From Mycobacterium sp. E1747 (lineage in GTDB: Bacteria; Actinomycetota; Actinomycetes; Mycobacteriales; Mycobacteriaceae), in assembly GCF_001667775.1 (NCBI RefSeq), contig NZ_LZJI01000203.1:1-64000 (forward strand): a stretch of DNA of 64,000 nt, read 5' to 3'. The notes beneath the pieces are model-generated. The model ran no database searches and was not told where the DNA came from. It was given only the letters and a program-made list of their open reading frames with translations. A program made the position numbers and the translations under genes. Numbering within the stretch: the stretch's first letter is position 1; each line of letters starts with the position of its first letter. Positions 16,631 through 27,717 of this stretch are shown here, in pieces.

Positions 16631-16831
16631 CCTGCCCAGGGTATGGGGCCGGTGGCCGTCACATGGGCCGCACGGTCCCCGCCCCGGGAGGGTTGGTGGG
16701 TGTGCCCGCCTCGCAGCGATATCCGGCGGCGGTGAGCGCTCGGAGGCGGGCACTTGAGACCAGCGGCGCAGAGGCAGATGTGGCCAATGTGACCGCAAGC
16801 CGGTCGGCGGGGCGGGCCGATCGTAAGCTCT

Positions 16832-18256
16832 ATGTCTGTGAGCATTCCGAACGTCCTGGCCACCCGGTACGCCAGCGCGGAGATGGTCGCGATCTGGTCG
16901 CCGGAGGCCAAGGTCGTCGCGGAACGCCGGCTGTGGCTGGCGGTGCTGCGGGCGCAGGCGGAGCTGGGTGTGGACGTCCCGCAGGACGCGATCGCCGATT
17001 ACGAGCGGGTGCTCGAGGACGTCGATCTGGCCTCGATCGCGGACCGCGAGCGAGTGCTGCGCCACGACGTCAAGGCTCGCATCGAAGAATTCAACGCGCT
17101 GGCCGGCCACGAACACGTGCACAAGGGCATGACCAGCCGCGACCTCACCGAGAATGTGGAGCAGCTACAGATCCGGCGGTCGCTGGAACTGGTGTTCTCC
17201 CACGGCGTGGCCGTCGCGGCGCGGCTCGCGGAGCGGGGGGTGGCCTACCGCGATCTGGTGATGGCCGGACGCAGTCACAACGTCGCCGCGCAGGCAACCA
17301 CGTTGGGCAAGCGGTTCGCCTCTGCCGCGCAAGAGACGCTCATCGCGCTGACTCGACTGCGCGAGTTGATCGACCGCTACCCGCTGCGCGGCATCAAAGG
17401 TCCGATGGGCACCGCCCAGGACATGCTGGACCTGCTGGGCGGCGACGCGGACAAGTTGGCCGAACTGGAGCGGCGAGTAGCCGAATTCCTGGGCTTCGCA
17501 AGCGTTTTGACCAGCGTTGGGCAGGTATACCCGCGTTCGCTGGACCACGACGTGCTCTCGGCTCTGGTCCAGCTGGGCGCCGGGCCCTCGTCGATGGCCC
17601 ACACCATCCGGCTGATGGCCGGGCACGAGCTCGTCACCGAGGGGTTCGCGCCGGGCCAGGTCGGGTCCTCGGCGATGCCGCACAAGATGAACACCCGAAG
17701 TTGTGAGCGGGTCAATGGGCTGCAGGTGGTGCTGCGCGGCTACGCCTCGATGGCCGCCGAGCTGGCGGGCGCCCAGTGGAACGAGGGCGACGTGTTCTGC
17801 TCGGTGGTGCGCCGAGTTGCCTTGCCGGACAGCTTCTTTGCGATTGACGGACAGATCGAGACGTTCCTGACGGTGCTCGACGAGTTCGGCGCCTACCCGG
17901 CGGTGATCGCCCGCGAGCTGGACCGCTACCTGCCGTTCCTGGCCACCACCAAGGTGCTCATCGCCGCCGTCCGCGCGGGCATGGGACGCGAGGCCGCGCA
18001 TCACGTCATCCGCGAGCATGCGGTCGCGACGGCCCTGGCGATGCGGGAACGCGGCGCGGAGCCTGACCTGCTGGACCGGTTGGCCGCCGACGAGCGGCTG
18101 CCGCTGGACCGGGCGGCGCTGGACGCCGCGCTGGCCGACAAGAAGGCGTTCATCGGCGCCGCCGGTGACCAGGTGGACGAGGTCGCCGCGTTGGTGGAGG
18201 CGTTGGTGAGCCGGTACCCGGACGCCGCCAAGTACGCTCCGGGCGCGATCCTGTGA
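16832..18256 (+). CDS. purB: Adenylosuccinate lyase
   Basis: 474 residues, usual length. Cleaves SAICAR to AICAR in IMP synthesis and adenylosuccinate to AMP; cytosolic homotetramer. The fumarase/aspartase-superfamily signature is GSSAMPHKMNTR, preceded by TSRDLTENVEQ and AGRSHNVAAQ active-site regions. ATG at 16832. Its stop overlaps the cyp126 GTG by four bases, so the P450 is translationally coupled to a purine gene, as in M. tuberculosis. Confidence 0.97.
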   Translation: MSVSIPNVLATRYASAEMVAIWSPEAKVVAERRLWLAVLRAQAELGVDVPQDAIADYERVLEDVDLASIADRERVLRHDVKARIEEFNALAGHEHVHKGMTSRDLTENVEQLQIRRSLELVFSHGVAVAARLAERGVAYRDLVMAGRSHNVAAQATTLGKRFASAAQETLIALTRLRELIDRYPLRGIKGPMGTAQDMLDLLGGDADKLAELERRVAEFLGFASVLTSVGQVYPRSLDHDVLSALVQLGAGPSSMAHTIRLMAGHELVTEGFAPGQVGSSAMPHKMNTRSCERVNGLQVVLRGYASMAAELAGAQWNEGDVFCSVVRRVALPDSFFAIDGQIETFLTVLDEFGAYPAVIARELDRYLPFLATTKVLIAAVRAGMGREAAHHVIREHAVATALAMRERGAEPDLLDRLAADERLPLDRAALDAALADKKAFIGAAGDQVDEVAALVEALVSRYPDAAKYAPGAIL

Positions 18257-19500
18257 CCCTCGCCGGCGCGCTCGCGGGGATCGACTTCACCGATTTGGAC
18301 AACTTCGCCAACGGATTTCCGCACGACCTGTTTGCCATCCACCGCCGCGAGGCGCCGGTGTACTGGCATGAGCCGACCGACAACACGCCCGACGGCGAGG
18401 GCTTCTGGTCCGTCGCGACGTATCCGGAAACCCTTGAGGTGCTCAAGGACCCGACGACATATTCCTCGGTCACCGGCGGCGGGCGTCCCTATGGCGGCAC
18501 GTTGCTGCAGGACCTGGCGATCGCCGGGCAGGTGCTCAACATGATGGACGATCCGCGCCATTCCCTGATCCGGCGACTCGTGAGCTCCGGGCTGACGCCG
18601 CGAATGATCCGGCTGGTCGAGGATGATCTGCGGGCGCGGGCGCGCCGGCTGCTCGATGCGGTGGTGCCAGGCGAACCGTTCGACTTTCTGGTCGACATCG
18701 CCGCCGAACTGCCGATGCAGATGATCTGCATTCTGCTGGGAGTGCCCGAGTCCGAACGACATTGGCTGTTCGAGGCCATCGAGCCGCAGTTCGATTTCGG
18801 CGGTTCACGCAAGGCCAAATTATCGCAGCTGTCGGTGGAGGAGGCCGGGTCGCGGATGTACGACTACGGCCAGCGGTTGATCGCCTCGAAGCGAGCGGAG
18901 CCGACCGACGACATGCTGTCGGTCGTCGCGAACGCGACGGTCGACGACTTGGACGCGCCGTCGCTGTCGGATCTCGAGCTCTATCTGTTCTTCAGCCTGC
19001 TGTTCAGCGCCGGCGCGGAGACGACGCGCAATGCGGTCGCCGGCGGCCTACTGGCGCTGGCCGACCACCCGGAGCAGTTGCGGGTCCTGCGTGCGGATCT
19101 CGACGCGCTGCCGACCGCCGTGGAGGAGATCGTGCGGTGGACCTCGCCGTCGCCGTCCAAACGGCGCACCGCCACGCGCGACGTCACGTTGGGCGGGCAG
19201 TCGATCCTGGCGGGGCAAAAGGTCCAGGTCTGGGAGGGCTCGGCGAACCGGGACCCCGGTGCATTTCAGCGCGCCGACGAATTCGACATCACCCGAAAGC
19301 CCAATCCGCACTTGGGCTTCGGTCAGGGCGTGCACTACTGCCTGGGCGCCAATCTGGCCCGGTTGGAACTGCGCGTGCTCTACGAGGAGCTGTTCTCCCG
19401 GTTTGGCGCGGTGCGGGTGGTCCGGCCGGTCGAATGGGCTCGCAGTAATCGGCACACCGGCATCCGTCACCTGGTCGTGGAACTCCGCGAGGAGCGGTGA
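18253..19500 (+). CDS. cyp126: Cytochrome P450 CYP126
   Basis: 415 residues, complete. The I-helix has SAGAETTRNA, the K-helix EEIVRW, and the heme loop is GFGQGVHYCLGANLARLE with the cysteine thiolate. GTGA overlap with purB. The purB-cyp126 pairing is the reason for the specific name. Natural substrate unknown to me; no ferredoxin gene lies nearby. Confidence 0.92.
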   Translation: MTLAGALAGIDFTDLDNFANGFPHDLFAIHRREAPVYWHEPTDNTPDGEGFWSVATYPETLEVLKDPTTYSSVTGGGRPYGGTLLQDLAIAGQVLNMMDDPRHSLIRRLVSSGLTPRMIRLVEDDLRARARRLLDAVVPGEPFDFLVDIAAELPMQMICILLGVPESERHWLFEAIEPQFDFGGSRKAKLSQLSVEEAGSRMYDYGQRLIASKRAEPTDDMLSVVANATVDDLDAPSLSDLELYLFFSLLFSAGAETTRNAVAGGLLALADHPEQLRVLRADLDALPTAVEEIVRWTSPSPSKRRTATRDVTLGGQSILAGQKVQVWEGSANRDPGAFQRADEFDITRKPNPHLGFGQGVHYCLGANLARLELRVLYEELFSRFGAVRVVRPVEWARSNRHTGIRHLVVELREER

Positions 19501-19801
19501 CGATCCGTTCGAGGCAGATAGCTGGACCCTGACGGTCCGCGTGACAATTGCCAGCCTGGCGATCCGATCGCTGGCCAGGGCTGCCCGGTGGACCCCGTGC
19601 GGGCGGCCAGCCTGTGACTAGTGTCGCTCGATGCACAACCCGGTTAACTGCCGCGTGGTGGTGCACCCGAATCTCCGCAGTCGTAAGCCTTCCCGAACGG
19701 GGCCAAAGGTCCCTATGTCGGTTCAGCTGGATTTCAGTATCGTGAGCTCACGCGCTTGCTGAATCACTGGTGGCGCGACGATTGTATTGTTGGTGACGAG
19801 G
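19501..19801. other. Intergenic region between cyp126 and the GAF regulator
   Basis: About 300 bases without a supported gene. It contains the short palindrome GCGATC-C-GATCGC (about 19559-19571) in the 5' third and a possible -10-like TATTGT (19785-19790) just before the regulator start. Nothing else is recognisable. Confidence 0.5.
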
Positions 19802-21076
19802 ATGAAGAGTGCGGACGGAGTAGCTGCGCCGCGGCTTTCGGCGCCGGCGCTGCACGAGTTGCACGAGCTCTTCGTCGGGGGTCAAGTCGGTTCGACCTAT
19901 CTCGATTCCACTCCGGTGCGACGTCTCGTCGCGGACAGCTGGAGGCGCAGTCTGGCGACGGGTGTCGACCCGGACCGCGGTGGTGGACAGACCTCTTCGG
20001 CGCCGGTCACGGTAGAGCGGTTGCGCAGTGCCCACCCGCTCGCACCGGCCCTGCCCGTCATCCGTCGCCTGCTGATCGACGATGCCGCCGCGTCGGGTGT
20101 CGTCGTCGCGGTGACCGCAGCCGACGGGACGCTGTTATGGGTGGACGGCGACCGCGAGGCATGCCGGAAAGCCGAGTTGATGGATTTCGTGCCCGGTGCC
20201 GATTGGAGTGAGCGTGGTGCGGGGACCAACGCGCCCGGTACCGCGCTGGCGCTGGATCGTGAACTCCAGATCCGAGGTTCGGAACACTTTTGTCGCCTTG
20301 TGCAGCCATGGAACTGCACCGCGGTGCCCCTGCATGATCCGACGACCGGTGCTCTGATCGGCGCCATCGACATCACCGGCGGCGAGAGTGTCGCCTCGCC
20401 GCAGACGCTGGGGCTGATGCGTGCGACGGGCGTCGCGGTGGAGAACCACCTGGCGCTGTTGTGCGCGAGCGCCCGCGGGCCGGTGGTTTCCGGCGAGGCG
20501 CGGCTGACGGTGCTTGGCGCGGCACGCCCCACCTGCCGCCTGGCGGGGGGCCCGCCCGCGGTCTTGACCGGCCGCCACGCCGATATCTTGGTCCTCCTCG
20601 ACCGGCACCCCGAGGGGCTCAGCGCGGACCACCTCGCAGTGCTGCTCGACGACAGGGATCTCGATGTGGTGACCATCCGCGCCGAGATGTCGCGGCTGCG
20701 ACGCGTGGTGGGGGAGCGCCTGATCAGCTCGCGCCCTTACCGGCTCACCGAACCCATCGCCAGCGATATCGGTGATGTTTTCGACGCGGTGCGCCGCGGC
20801 GACGTCGCGGAAGCGCTCCGCTGCTACGCCGGCGCGCTGTTGCCGCAATCGGCGTCGCCGGGTGTGGCGAGGTTGCGCGCCGAACTCGCCAGTACCCTCC
20901 GCGCAGCTGTCATCGCGTCGAACAATATTGTCCTCCTCGCGGATTGGCTGAAATTGCCCGAGGCGCGCGACGACCGGCACGGGTGGCAGATGCTGCATGA
21001 CCGCTCACCGATCGGCTCGCCGGAACGGGCGCAAGCGCAGGGCCATCTGGCCGGTCTCGACTTCGACCTCACCTAA
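19802..21076 (+). CDS. GAF-domain transcriptional regulator (AcoR-like, no sigma-54 ATPase)
   Basis: About 425 residues. The N-terminal VRRLVADSWRRSLATGVDP is the hallmark of AcoR/acetoin-type regulators. A GAF sensor domain follows (VVAVTAADGTLLWVDGD through GAIDITGG). The C-terminus lacks the AAA+ module and instead has a helical DNA-binding segment (LTGRHADILVLLDRHPEGLS, then VVTIRAEMSRLRRVVG). The ATG at 19802 is chosen for its distance to a TATTGT element; a GTG at 19793 and TTGs are alternatives. It precedes an aldehyde and an alcohol dehydrogenase on the same strand and probably senses an alcohol or aldehyde to activate them. Confidence 0.85.
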   Translation: MKSADGVAAPRLSAPALHELHELFVGGQVGSTYLDSTPVRRLVADSWRRSLATGVDPDRGGGQTSSAPVTVERLRSAHPLAPALPVIRRLLIDDAAASGVVVAVTAADGTLLWVDGDREACRKAELMDFVPGADWSERGAGTNAPGTALALDRELQIRGSEHFCRLVQPWNCTAVPLHDPTTGALIGAIDITGGESVASPQTLGLMRATGVAVENHLALLCASARGPVVSGEARLTVLGAARPTCRLAGGPPAVLTGRHADILVLLDRHPEGLSADHLAVLLDDRDLDVVTIRAEMSRLRRVVGERLISSRPYRLTEPIASDIGDVFDAVRRGDVAEALRCYAGALLPQSASPGVARLRAELASTLRAAVIASNNIVLLADWLKLPEARDDRHGWQMLHDRSPIGSPERAQAQGHLAGLDFDLT

Positions 21077-21130
21077 GCCGCCTCGGCATCGCAACGTGTG
21101 CAACCGTGCTGCAACCCCCCCTTACCTACC

Positions 21131-21150
21131 TTGTGTGACAGCCGACACAA
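21131..21150. promoter_or_regulatory. Inverted repeat upstream of aldehyde dehydrogenase
   Basis: TTGTGT-N8-ACACAA, 24 bases before the ATG at 21175. Just upstream, GCAAC occurs three times (21091-21115). Candidate binding site for the adjacent GAF regulator. Confidence 0.45.
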
Positions 21151-21174
21151 CTAGTCGATAAGGCAGGTGGCCGC

Positions 21175-22698
<1,524 letters not shown>

Positions 22699-22727
22699 CC
22701 GAGATCCCTCCAACGATTGGAACCGTC

Positions 22728-23789
22728 ATGACCCAAACCCTTGCTGCCTCAAGCACATCCCAAGCGACCGGAACCATGCGCGCGGCGGTCGTCACCGAAT
22801 TCCGCCAGCCGTTGCGCATCGAGGAACTCGCCCTGCCGACCCCCGGCTACGGGGAGGTGCTGGTCAAACTTGAGACCTCCGGCGTGTGCCACACGGATCT
22901 TCATGCCGCACATGGCGATTGGCCGGTCAAGCCAAAGCCACCGTTCGTCCCCGGCCACGAGGGTTGCGGGATCGTGGTCGCGCTCGGCGACGGCGTCGCC
23001 GATCTTGAGGTCGGCGACAAAGTCGGCAACGCCTGGCTGTGGTCGGCGTGCGGCAGCTGCGAACACTGCCGCACCGGCTGGGAGACTTTGTGCGAAAACC
23101 AACGCAACGGGGGCTACACCGTCAACGGGAGTTTCGGCACCTACATGCTCGTCAATGCCGCCTACGCCGCCCGCATCCCCGAGGGAGCCGATCCGCTGGA
23201 GGTTGCCCCCATCCTGTGCGCCGGCGTAACGGTCTACAAGGGCCTGAAGGTGACCGACACCCGGCCCGGCCAGTGGGTCGCCATCTCCGGAATAGGCGGC
23301 CTCGGTCACGTGGCCGTCCAGTACGCCCGCGCCATGGGCTTGCGCGTGGTGGCCATCGATATCGACGATGACAAGCTGGCCCTGGCCACCCGACTCGGCG
23401 CCGAAATCGCCGTCAACGCCCGCAACCACGATGTGGTCGAGGAGGTACAGAAGGCCACCGGCGGCGCGCACGGCGTGCTGGTCACCGCCGTGCATCCGCA
23501 GGCATTCGGCCAGGCCATCGGGCTGGCGCGCCGCGGCGGCACAATCGTTTTCAACGGGCTGCCACCGGGCGACTTCCCCGCGCCGATCTTCGACATCGTG
23601 TTGAAAGGCCTGACGATCCGCGGTTCGATCGTCGGTACCCGCCAGGACATGATCGAAGCACTGGACTTCTACGCCCGCGGACTGATCCATCCCACGGTGG
23701 AAAGCGCCACGCTCGAGGACATCAATGGCGTCTTCGAGCGTATGGAGCGCGGCCAGATCGACGGTCGTATCGTGATCGACTACCGGTAA
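22728..23789 (+). CDS. adhP: Zinc-dependent alcohol dehydrogenase (AdhP type)
   Basis: 353 residues from the ATG at 22728; a second ATG 48 bases later would remove a Ser/Thr-rich 16-residue leader. Catalytic zinc ligands sit in VCHTDLHAAHGDW and PGHEGCG, structural zinc cysteines in CGSCEHCRTGWETLC, and the NAD motif is GIGGLGHVAVQ. 29 bases separate it from the aldehyde dehydrogenase, so the two are one operon. Converts primary alcohols to the aldehyde used by its neighbour. Confidence 0.92.
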   Translation: MTQTLAASSTSQATGTMRAAVVTEFRQPLRIEELALPTPGYGEVLVKLETSGVCHTDLHAAHGDWPVKPKPPFVPGHEGCGIVVALGDGVADLEVGDKVGNAWLWSACGSCEHCRTGWETLCENQRNGGYTVNGSFGTYMLVNAAYAARIPEGADPLEVAPILCAGVTVYKGLKVTDTRPGQWVAISGIGGLGHVAVQYARAMGLRVVAIDIDDDKLALATRLGAEIAVNARNHDVVEEVQKATGGAHGVLVTAVHPQAFGQAIGLARRGGTIVFNGLPPGDFPAPIFDIVLKGLTIRGSIVGTRQDMIEALDFYARGLIHPTVESATLEDINGVFERMERGQIDGRIVIDYR

Positions 23790-23949
23790 TCACCGCAAAC
23801 GATAGACAATTGGACGCTATCGCCGAATAGATTCTCCACGAATGCCGCGGGATGTGGTCGAGGGCCGCGAGCTTGGCGACACGTCGGCGTTGGTCGATCC
23901 TGTTGTGTCCGAGGCGATTCGGGTCAGTAGGTCCGAGCAGTAAGCGCCG
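23790..23949. other. Intergenic region, possible gene fragment
   Basis: 160 bases between adhP and the convergent membrane gene. A 33-codon plus-strand frame (23842-23943, MPRDVVEGRELGDTSALVDP...) has coding-like composition and no stop for some codons upstream. It may be the tail of a lost gene, but I cannot assign it. No clear hairpin seen. Confidence 0.25.
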
Positions 23950-24570
23950 TCAGCGCGCGCGCAGCGCGATGCCGGCCGACCGTAATTCGAGCGCGGCCAG
24001 GGCCCGGATGGTGAGCGGATCCTCCCGGCGCCATCCACCGACCGGATCCGCGCTGACAGCGGCGAGCTTCCCCGGCGGCCGGTTTGTCAATGCCCGCAGG
24101 GCAAGGAGTTGCTCCCCGGCCGGCGTTGCGGCCAGGGCGGTCACCGTCAATTTCCGTCGAAAGAACCGCAGCCGCAGCAGAAGCCACGGCAGATCCGCGA
24201 CGAGGATCGGGACGGCCGCGATGGCCATCGCCAGCAAGACCGCCAGCCAGCTGGCCGTCGCGTCCAAGTCGTGGCCCGCGCCGGCAAGATCGAGCGCGGC
24301 CTGGCTGGCGGAATTCAGCGGATGGCTGACTGCGTCGCCCACCAAGGGAATGTGCTGGGCACCGTGGCCGGCCGACGCCAGGTTGCCGGCGATGCCGTGC
24401 GCGCCGCTCTCGACCTGCCGGCCGGCCTCGGCGATGGTGGACACGGCGTCGTAAACCGCCAAGCCGACGAGCAGCCAGATAGCGGTCCAGACAACTACGG
24501 CGAAGTCGCTGAGCAGTTGGGCCATCAGCCGGCCCGGTCGGGTGGAGTAGGGCAGGAACCGCGGGGTCAT
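23950..24570 (-). CDS. Predicted membrane protein (Rv0779c-like)
   Basis: 206 residues. Two hydrophobic segments are evident: around residues 20-42 (FAVVVWTAIWLLVGLAVY) and 105-130 (WLAVLLAMAIAAVPILVADL). A ~60-residue Gly/Ala/His-rich loop lies between them and a basic cytoplasmic tail follows. No catalytic motif seen. Divergent from purC with 64 bases between starts. Conserved next to purC in mycobacteria by my recollection; function unknown. Confidence 0.75.
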   Translation of the reverse strand: MTPRFLPYSTRPGRLMAQLLSDFAVVVWTAIWLLVGLAVYDAVSTIAEAGRQVESGAHGIAGNLASAGHGAQHIPLVGDAVSHPLNSASQAALDLAGAGHDLDATASWLAVLLAMAIAAVPILVADLPWLLLRLRFFRRKLTVTALAATPAGEQLLALRALTNRPPGKLAAVSADPVGGWRREDPLTIRALAALELRSAGIALRAR

Positions 24571-24634
24571 ACTCTCGATCCCAGCACAGCTCCCGACACG
24601 CGACCCCTATTCGGGTGCCCGTTAGGCTGGCCCG

Positions 24635-25522
24635 ATGCGCCCCGCACTGTCCGAATACCAGCATCTGGCCAGCGGAAAGGTCCGCGAGATCTTTTCCGTC
24701 GACGACGAACACCTGCTGCTGGTCGCGACCGACCGGATCTCGGCGTACGACTACGTCCTCGACAGCACGATCCCGGACAAAGGCCGCATCCTGACCGCGA
24801 TGAGCGTCTTCTTCTTCGGTCTGGTAGACGCGCCCAACCACCTGGCCGGTCCACCGGATGACCCGCGCATCCCCGCGGAGGTCCTGGGCCGTGGGCTGGT
24901 GGTGCGGCGGCTGGACATGCTGCCGGTGGAGTGTGTGGCGCGTGGTTACCTCACCGGGTCCGGCCTGTTGGACTATCAGGCGACCGGTACGGTCTGCGGC
25001 ATCACGCTGCCGCCCGGCCTGGTCGAGGCCAGCAAATTCTCCGAGCCGCTCTTCACCCCCGCCACCAAAGCCGCGCTGGGGGACCACGACGAAAACATCT
25101 CGTTCGACGAGGTGATCGAGTTGGTGGGCGGGGTCCGCGCCAACCAGCTGCGCGACCGCACGCTGCAGACCTATGTTCAGGCTGCCGATCACGCCCTGAC
25201 GAAGGGAATCATCATCGCCGACACCAAGTTTGAGTTCGGCACCGACCGCGACGGCAACCTGCTGCTGGCCGACGAGATCTTCACGCCGGACTCCTCGCGA
25301 TACTGGCCGGCCGATGAGTATCGGGTTGGTGTGGTGCAGACGAGCTTCGACAAGCAGTTCGTTCGCAATTGGCTCACCAGCCCCCAGTCTGGCTGGGACC
25401 GCAACGGCTCGCAGCCGCCACCACCGCTGCCCGACGACATTATCGACGCCACCCGCGATCGCTATATCGATGCTTACGAACGCATTTCCGGCTTGAGTTT
25501 CGGCGACTGGATCGGCGCGTGA
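24635..25522 (+). CDS. purC: Phosphoribosylaminoimidazole-succinocarboxamide synthase (SAICAR synthetase)
   Basis: 295 residues. Couples CAIR with aspartate using ATP. N-terminal HLASGKVREIF, the DRISAYD phosphate loop, VECVARGYLTGSG and the DTKFEFG / LLADEIFTPDSSR signatures are all present. ATG at 24635. Its stop overlaps the GTG of ptrB by four bases. Confidence 0.97.
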   Translation: MRPALSEYQHLASGKVREIFSVDDEHLLLVATDRISAYDYVLDSTIPDKGRILTAMSVFFFGLVDAPNHLAGPPDDPRIPAEVLGRGLVVRRLDMLPVECVARGYLTGSGLLDYQATGTVCGITLPPGLVEASKFSEPLFTPATKAALGDHDENISFDEVIELVGGVRANQLRDRTLQTYVQAADHALTKGIIIADTKFEFGTDRDGNLLLADEIFTPDSSRYWPADEYRVGVVQTSFDKQFVRNWLTSPQSGWDRNGSQPPPPLPDDIIDATRDRYIDAYERISGLSFGDWIGA

Positions 25523-27663
25523 CTTCGGCCGCAGCCCCGGTACCGCCCGTCGCGAAGCGGCAGGAGAAACGGCGTGAGCATCACGGAGACGTCTTTATCG
25601 ATCCCTATGAATGGCTGCGTGAAAAGTCCGATCCCGAGGTCATCGCTTACCTCGAGGCGGAAAACGACTACGTCGACAAGATGACGGCTGACCTCGAACC
25701 GTTGCGGCAGAAAATCTTTGACGAGATCAAGGCACGTACCAAAGAGACCGATCTGTCGGTTCCGACGCGCCAGGGCGACTGGTGGTATTACGCCCGTACT
25801 TTCGAGGGCAAGCAGTACCGGGTTCAATGCCGTTGCCCAGTAAGCAATCCCGATGACTGGGATCCGCCGATCCTGGAGGAGGACACCGAAGTGCCCGGCG
25901 AGCAGATCCTGCTCGACTCGAACGCCGAGGCGCAGGGCCACGAATTTTTCGCGCTCGGTGCCGCCACCGTAACCCTGGACGGGAATCTGCTGGCGTACTC
26001 CGTCGACACCGTCGGCGACGAACGCTATACGTTGCGTTTCAAGGACTTGCGCACCGGCGAGCTCTATCAAGACGAGATCGCCGACATCGGGGCGGGCGCG
26101 ACCTGGGCGGCCGACAACCACACGGTGTACTACCTGACTCTGGATGCGGCCCACCGCCCCGACAAGGTCTGGCGCTATCGCGTGGGCTCCGGCGAGCCCT
26201 CCGAGCTGGTATATCACGAAGCCGACGAACGATTTTGGCTTGGCGTCGGGCTGACTCGCAGCGAGGCCTACGTATTCATCGCATCGGGTTCCTCGATCAC
26301 CTCCGAGTATCGGTACGCGGACGCCGCGGACCCGCGGGCAGCGTTCACCGTGGTGCTGCCACGGCGCGAAGGCATCGAGTACGCGGTCGAACACGCGGTC
26401 GTCGGCGGGCAGGACCGGTTCCTGATCCTGCACAACGAGGACGCGGTCAACTTCACCCTGACCGAAGCTCCGGTGAGCGACCCTACGCAACAGCGCACGC
26501 TCATTCCGCACCGCGACGACGTGCGGCTCGACGGCGTGGACGCCTTCGCGGGCCATTTGGTGGTGAGCTACCGGCGAGAGGCGCTGCCCCGCCTGCAGGT
26601 GTGGGATGTCGCCACCGACGGGGAATACGGCGAGCCCGAGGAGATTTCCTTCGACTCCGAGCTGATGTCGGCCGGTCTTGCCGGCAACCCGAACTGGCAT
26701 GCGCCCAAGCTGCGGATCAGAGCGGGGTCGCTGGTCGTCCCGGCGCGGGTATACGACATCGACTTCGTCACCGGTGAACGCACGTTGCTGCGCGAACAAC
26801 CCGTGCTCGGCGGTTACCGTACGACCGACTACGTGGAGCGGCGTGACTGGGCGATCGCCGACGACGGCGCCCGCATTCCGGTGTCCATCGTGCACCGCGT
26901 CGGGGTCGAGTTTCCCGCACCGACGCTGCTGTACGGCTACGGTGCCTACGAGATATGCACCGATCCCAGCTTTTCCATCGCGCGGCTGTCGCTGCTGGAC
27001 CGGGGCATGGTGTTTGCGATCGCCCATGTCCGCGGCGGCGGTGAGATGGGCCGGCCGTGGTACGAGCATGGCAAGCTGCTGGAGAAGAAGAACACCTTCA
27101 CCGATTTCGTCGCGGTGGCAAAGCATTTGGTAGAGACGGGCGTCACCCGGCCGCGCCGACTAGTGGCCCTTGGCGGGAGCGCGGGCGGCCTACTGATGGG
27201 GGCGGTGGCCAACCTGGCGCCGGAACTGTTCGCCGGAATCCTCGCGCAGGTGCCGTTCGTCGACCCGCTCACCACCATCCTCGATCCGTCCTTGCCGCTG
27301 ACCGTCACCGAATGGGATGAATGGGGAAACCCCTTGCAGGACAAGGACGTCTACTCGTACATGAAGTCATATTCGCCGTATGAAAACGTCGAAGCCAAGC
27401 GGTATCCGGCCATCCTGGCGATGACTTCGCTCAACGACACCAGGGTCTACTACGTCGAGCCCGCCAAGTGGGTGGCAGCGTTGCGGCATGCCAACGGCAA
27501 CGGCAGCCCGATCCTGCTGAAGACGCAGATGAACGCCGGTCACGGCGGAGTCAGCGGTCGCTACAAAGCGTGGCAGGAGACCGCTTTCCAATACGCCTGG
27601 CTGTTGGCCGCCGCCAATTCCGACGACACCGGCGGCCAGAACGACGGTCCCAGGGGTAGCTGA
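25519..27663 (+). CDS. ptrB: Oligopeptidase B (S9A prolyl oligopeptidase family), intact
   Basis: 714 residues, full length for protease II, which cuts short peptides after Arg/Lys in the cytosol. An N-terminal beta-propeller (about residues 70-400) is followed by the alpha/beta-hydrolase domain: nucleophile in GGSAGGLLMG, Asp in NDTRVYYVEPAKW, His in NAGHGGVSGRY. The RGGGEMGRPWYEHGK region is typical of the family. GTGA overlap with purC. In M. tuberculosis H37Rv I recall this locus as two split reading frames (ptrBa/ptrBb); here a single uninterrupted frame covers both. Confidence 0.93.
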   Translation: MTSAAAPVPPVAKRQEKRREHHGDVFIDPYEWLREKSDPEVIAYLEAENDYVDKMTADLEPLRQKIFDEIKARTKETDLSVPTRQGDWWYYARTFEGKQYRVQCRCPVSNPDDWDPPILEEDTEVPGEQILLDSNAEAQGHEFFALGAATVTLDGNLLAYSVDTVGDERYTLRFKDLRTGELYQDEIADIGAGATWAADNHTVYYLTLDAAHRPDKVWRYRVGSGEPSELVYHEADERFWLGVGLTRSEAYVFIASGSSITSEYRYADAADPRAAFTVVLPRREGIEYAVEHAVVGGQDRFLILHNEDAVNFTLTEAPVSDPTQQRTLIPHRDDVRLDGVDAFAGHLVVSYRREALPRLQVWDVATDGEYGEPEEISFDSELMSAGLAGNPNWHAPKLRIRAGSLVVPARVYDIDFVTGERTLLREQPVLGGYRTTDYVERRDWAIADDGARIPVSIVHRVGVEFPAPTLLYGYGAYEICTDPSFSIARLSLLDRGMVFAIAHVRGGGEMGRPWYEHGKLLEKKNTFTDFVAVAKHLVETGVTRPRRLVALGGSAGGLLMGAVANLAPELFAGILAQVPFVDPLTTILDPSLPLTVTEWDEWGNPLQDKDVYSYMKSYSPYENVEAKRYPAILAMTSLNDTRVYYVEPAKWVAALRHANGNGSPILLKTQMNAGHGGVSGRYKAWQETAFQYAWLLAAANSDDTGGQNDGPRGS

Positions 27664-27717
27664 GCCGCACCGATCTCGCCGGGGTCGCGCCGCGGCGAGA
27701 TACCAGCCGACGGCGGC

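Noticed and set aside
16015..16911. 298-codon minus-strand frame across the TetR end and the DUF429 remains
   Set aside because: Only about ten residues (LAWAGRK) are meaningful, and they belong to the frameshifted DUF429 relic.
25474..27126. 550-codon minus-strand frame opposite ptrB
   Set aside because: Antisense shadow of the peptidase, composition driven by GC third positions.
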